From Paraburkholderia phytofirmans OLGA172 (lineage in GTDB: Bacteria; Pseudomonadota; Gammaproteobacteria; Burkholderiales; Burkholderiaceae): DNA of 64,000 nucleotides. Positions 63,287-64,000 of the stretch are shown here, one piece after another. The notes below the pieces were generated by a model. That model was not told where the DNA came from. It did no database searches and saw only the letters and a list, made by a program, of their open reading frames with translations. Within the stretch, counting starts at the first letter, position 1. Each line of letters opens with the position of its first letter. A program made the position numbers and the translations under genes. The stretch covers positions 682,001 to 746,000 of the forward strand of contig NZ_CP014579.1 in NCBI RefSeq assembly GCF_001634365.1. The letters are read 5' to 3'.

Positions 63287-63420
63287 GGCCGTCGGGCTTG
63301 TCGAGTTCGGAGCCGATTTTCGCCAGCAGCTTGTTCGGCGCCACGCAAATGGAGCAGGTGAGGCCGATCGCCTGATTGACGGCGTGCTTGATGCGCGCGG
63401 CGATCTCGCGGCAGGAGGGG
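63228..63420 (-). pseudogene. dinB (DNA polymerase IV) internal relic
   Basis: The minus strand encodes CREIAARIKHAVNQAIGLTC, then SICVAPNKLLAKIGSELDKP and DGLTILTPADVPLRVWPLPV, the palm-domain block of DinB (usually SIGVAPNKLLAKI; the Gly is Cys here). It is cut at both sides and lies just downstream of the stop of the C-terminal dinB frame, overlapping the end of the sensor kinase gene on the other strand. It must come from a second dinB copy or a partial duplication. Confidence 0.8.
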
Positions 63421-63427
63421 GTACGTG

Positions 63428-64000
63428 CTAAAAATCCAGCGTGAACTGCGGTGACTCGTAGCCTTTCTTTTCCCCCGCGCGTTGCAGGTTGCTGGCCTTG
63501 ACCCCTAACAGCCTGATGGATTTGACAAGTTCGACCCGTTTCAGGCACTGAGTCGCCGCGTTACGCAACGCCTTGGCGTCCGCAACAGGTTCCAGAAGCG
63601 TGACGTCACGCGTTATCGTCTGGAAGTCATTGAAGCGCAGCTTGATGCCGATCTTTCGCGCAAGATAGCCCTTTCGCTGCAGATCTAGCGCCACCTGCTC
63701 GCACAGGCGGGTAAATGCGGCACCTAGTTCCTGCCTGTGCCGCACGGCGTGCAGGTCTTGCTCGAATGTTGTCTCCCGGCTCATCGAGACAGGCTCGCTG
63801 TGTGTCACCACTGGCCTATCATCAAGACCATGAGAGACCCTGCGGAGCCACGATCCATAGCTTCGTCCAAAGTGTTCGACTAGCCATCGCTCGTCGCGTG
63901 CGGCAATCTCGCCGATGGTTGTTATTCCGAGAGACTCAAGCTTTGCGCTGGCCTTCGGGCCAATGCCGTTGATTTTGCCGGCTGCCATCGGCCAAATCCT
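63428..64000 (-). CDS. dinB: DNA polymerase IV, C-terminal part (runs off the window)
   Basis: The frame is open to the window edge and lacks its N-terminal palm. It contains the helix-hairpin-helix of the thumb (GKINGIGPKASAKLESLGIT), the linker and the little-finger domain (about the last 110 residues, SMSRETTFEQDLHAVRHRQ, ending SPQFTLDF). Pol IV performs error-prone translesion synthesis. The four codons before the first Met (R-I-W-P) continue the family sequence, so the gene begins beyond 64000. The native clamp-binding tail is replaced by QFTLDF, which is itself a plausible clamp motif. Confidence 0.92.
   Translation of the reverse strand, partial: RIWPMAAGKINGIGPKASAKLESLGITTIGEIAARDERWLVEHFGRSYGSWLRRVSHGLDDRPVVTHSEPVSMSRETTFEQDLHAVRHRQELGAAFTRLCEQVALDLQRKGYLARKIGIKLRFNDFQTITRDVTLLEPVADAKALRNAATQCLKRVELVKSIRLLGVKASNLQRAGEKKGYESPQFTLDF

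Overview
This window looks like a chromosome segment of a Paraburkholderia or Burkholderia sensu lato species. The evidence is its high GC content, a Burkholderia-type porin and DUF4148 protein, a LuxI–RsaL–LuxR quorum-sensing locus, a long HTH-bearing aspartate carbamoyltransferase, a PiuA/PiuC iron-uptake operon, and many regulators and transporters typical of a plant- or soil-associated betaproteobacterium. I saw no rRNA, tRNA or CRISPR array.

Layout. 0–1.4 kb: porin tail and a DUF4148 secreted protein. 1.4–7.7 kb: an island of decayed mobile DNA. It holds a broken AbiE toxin–antitoxin pair, an IS5-family element with an IS4/IS50-group element inserted at its end (perfect 9-bp target duplication), a beheaded tetR gene, a truncated IS66 transposase, and a probable Tn7-like transposon end that supplies the stop codon of the next gene. 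7.7–13 kb: an EgtB-like iron enzyme, an FNR-type regulator, a FadR-type regulator, and the quorum-sensing locus with a lux box and a candidate RsaL operator. 13–19.3 kb: an SMP-30 lactonase, a four-gene ABC importer and a stub of an IlvD/Edd dehydratase, probably the remains of a sugar-acid catabolic cluster. 19.3–22.3 kb: an SDR protein, two hypothetical proteins and a serine acetyltransferase. 22.3–26.8 kb: an A-rich leader followed by a three-gene phosphonate pathway. It consists of PEP mutase fused to a nucleotidyltransferase, phosphonopyruvate decarboxylase and an AEP-type transaminase, and would make and possibly activate 2-aminoethylphosphonate.

26.8–34.2 kb: a 50-residue Asp/Pro-rich protein, a PIG-L deacetylase, a UdgX-type DNA glycosylase with a MobA-like transferase and the relic of a molybdenum hydroxylase, and the piuA–sel1–piuC operon behind a candidate Fur box. 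34.4–38.4 kb: an amino-acid permease, pyrB with a clear terminator, and a headless DapA-family gene. 38.7–43.6 kb: an M23 peptidase–small membrane protein–bactofilin operon (cell shape), then a membrane protein and an MHYT–GGDEF–EAL c-di-GMP protein. 43.6–46.3 kb: a DUF2252 gene between two gene graveyards, the second being a collapsed beta-glucosidase/sugar-ABC operon. 46.3–50.2 kb: a LacI regulator, a RIO kinase and a HipBA module with several operator half-sites. 50.2–54.5 kb: a possible 32-residue membrane peptide behind a palindrome, a SulP transporter, a small membrane protein, and a divergent LysR/VOC pair. 54.9–63.3 kb: an RND efflux pump, adaptor and outer-membrane channel followed by a two-component system that probably controls it. 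63.2–64 kb: a dinB gene running off the end, with a second partial dinB copy that forms the antisense of the sensor kinase C-terminus.

Overall the window is mostly intact functional operons separated by short scars of deleted genes. At least nine gene relics are recognisable.
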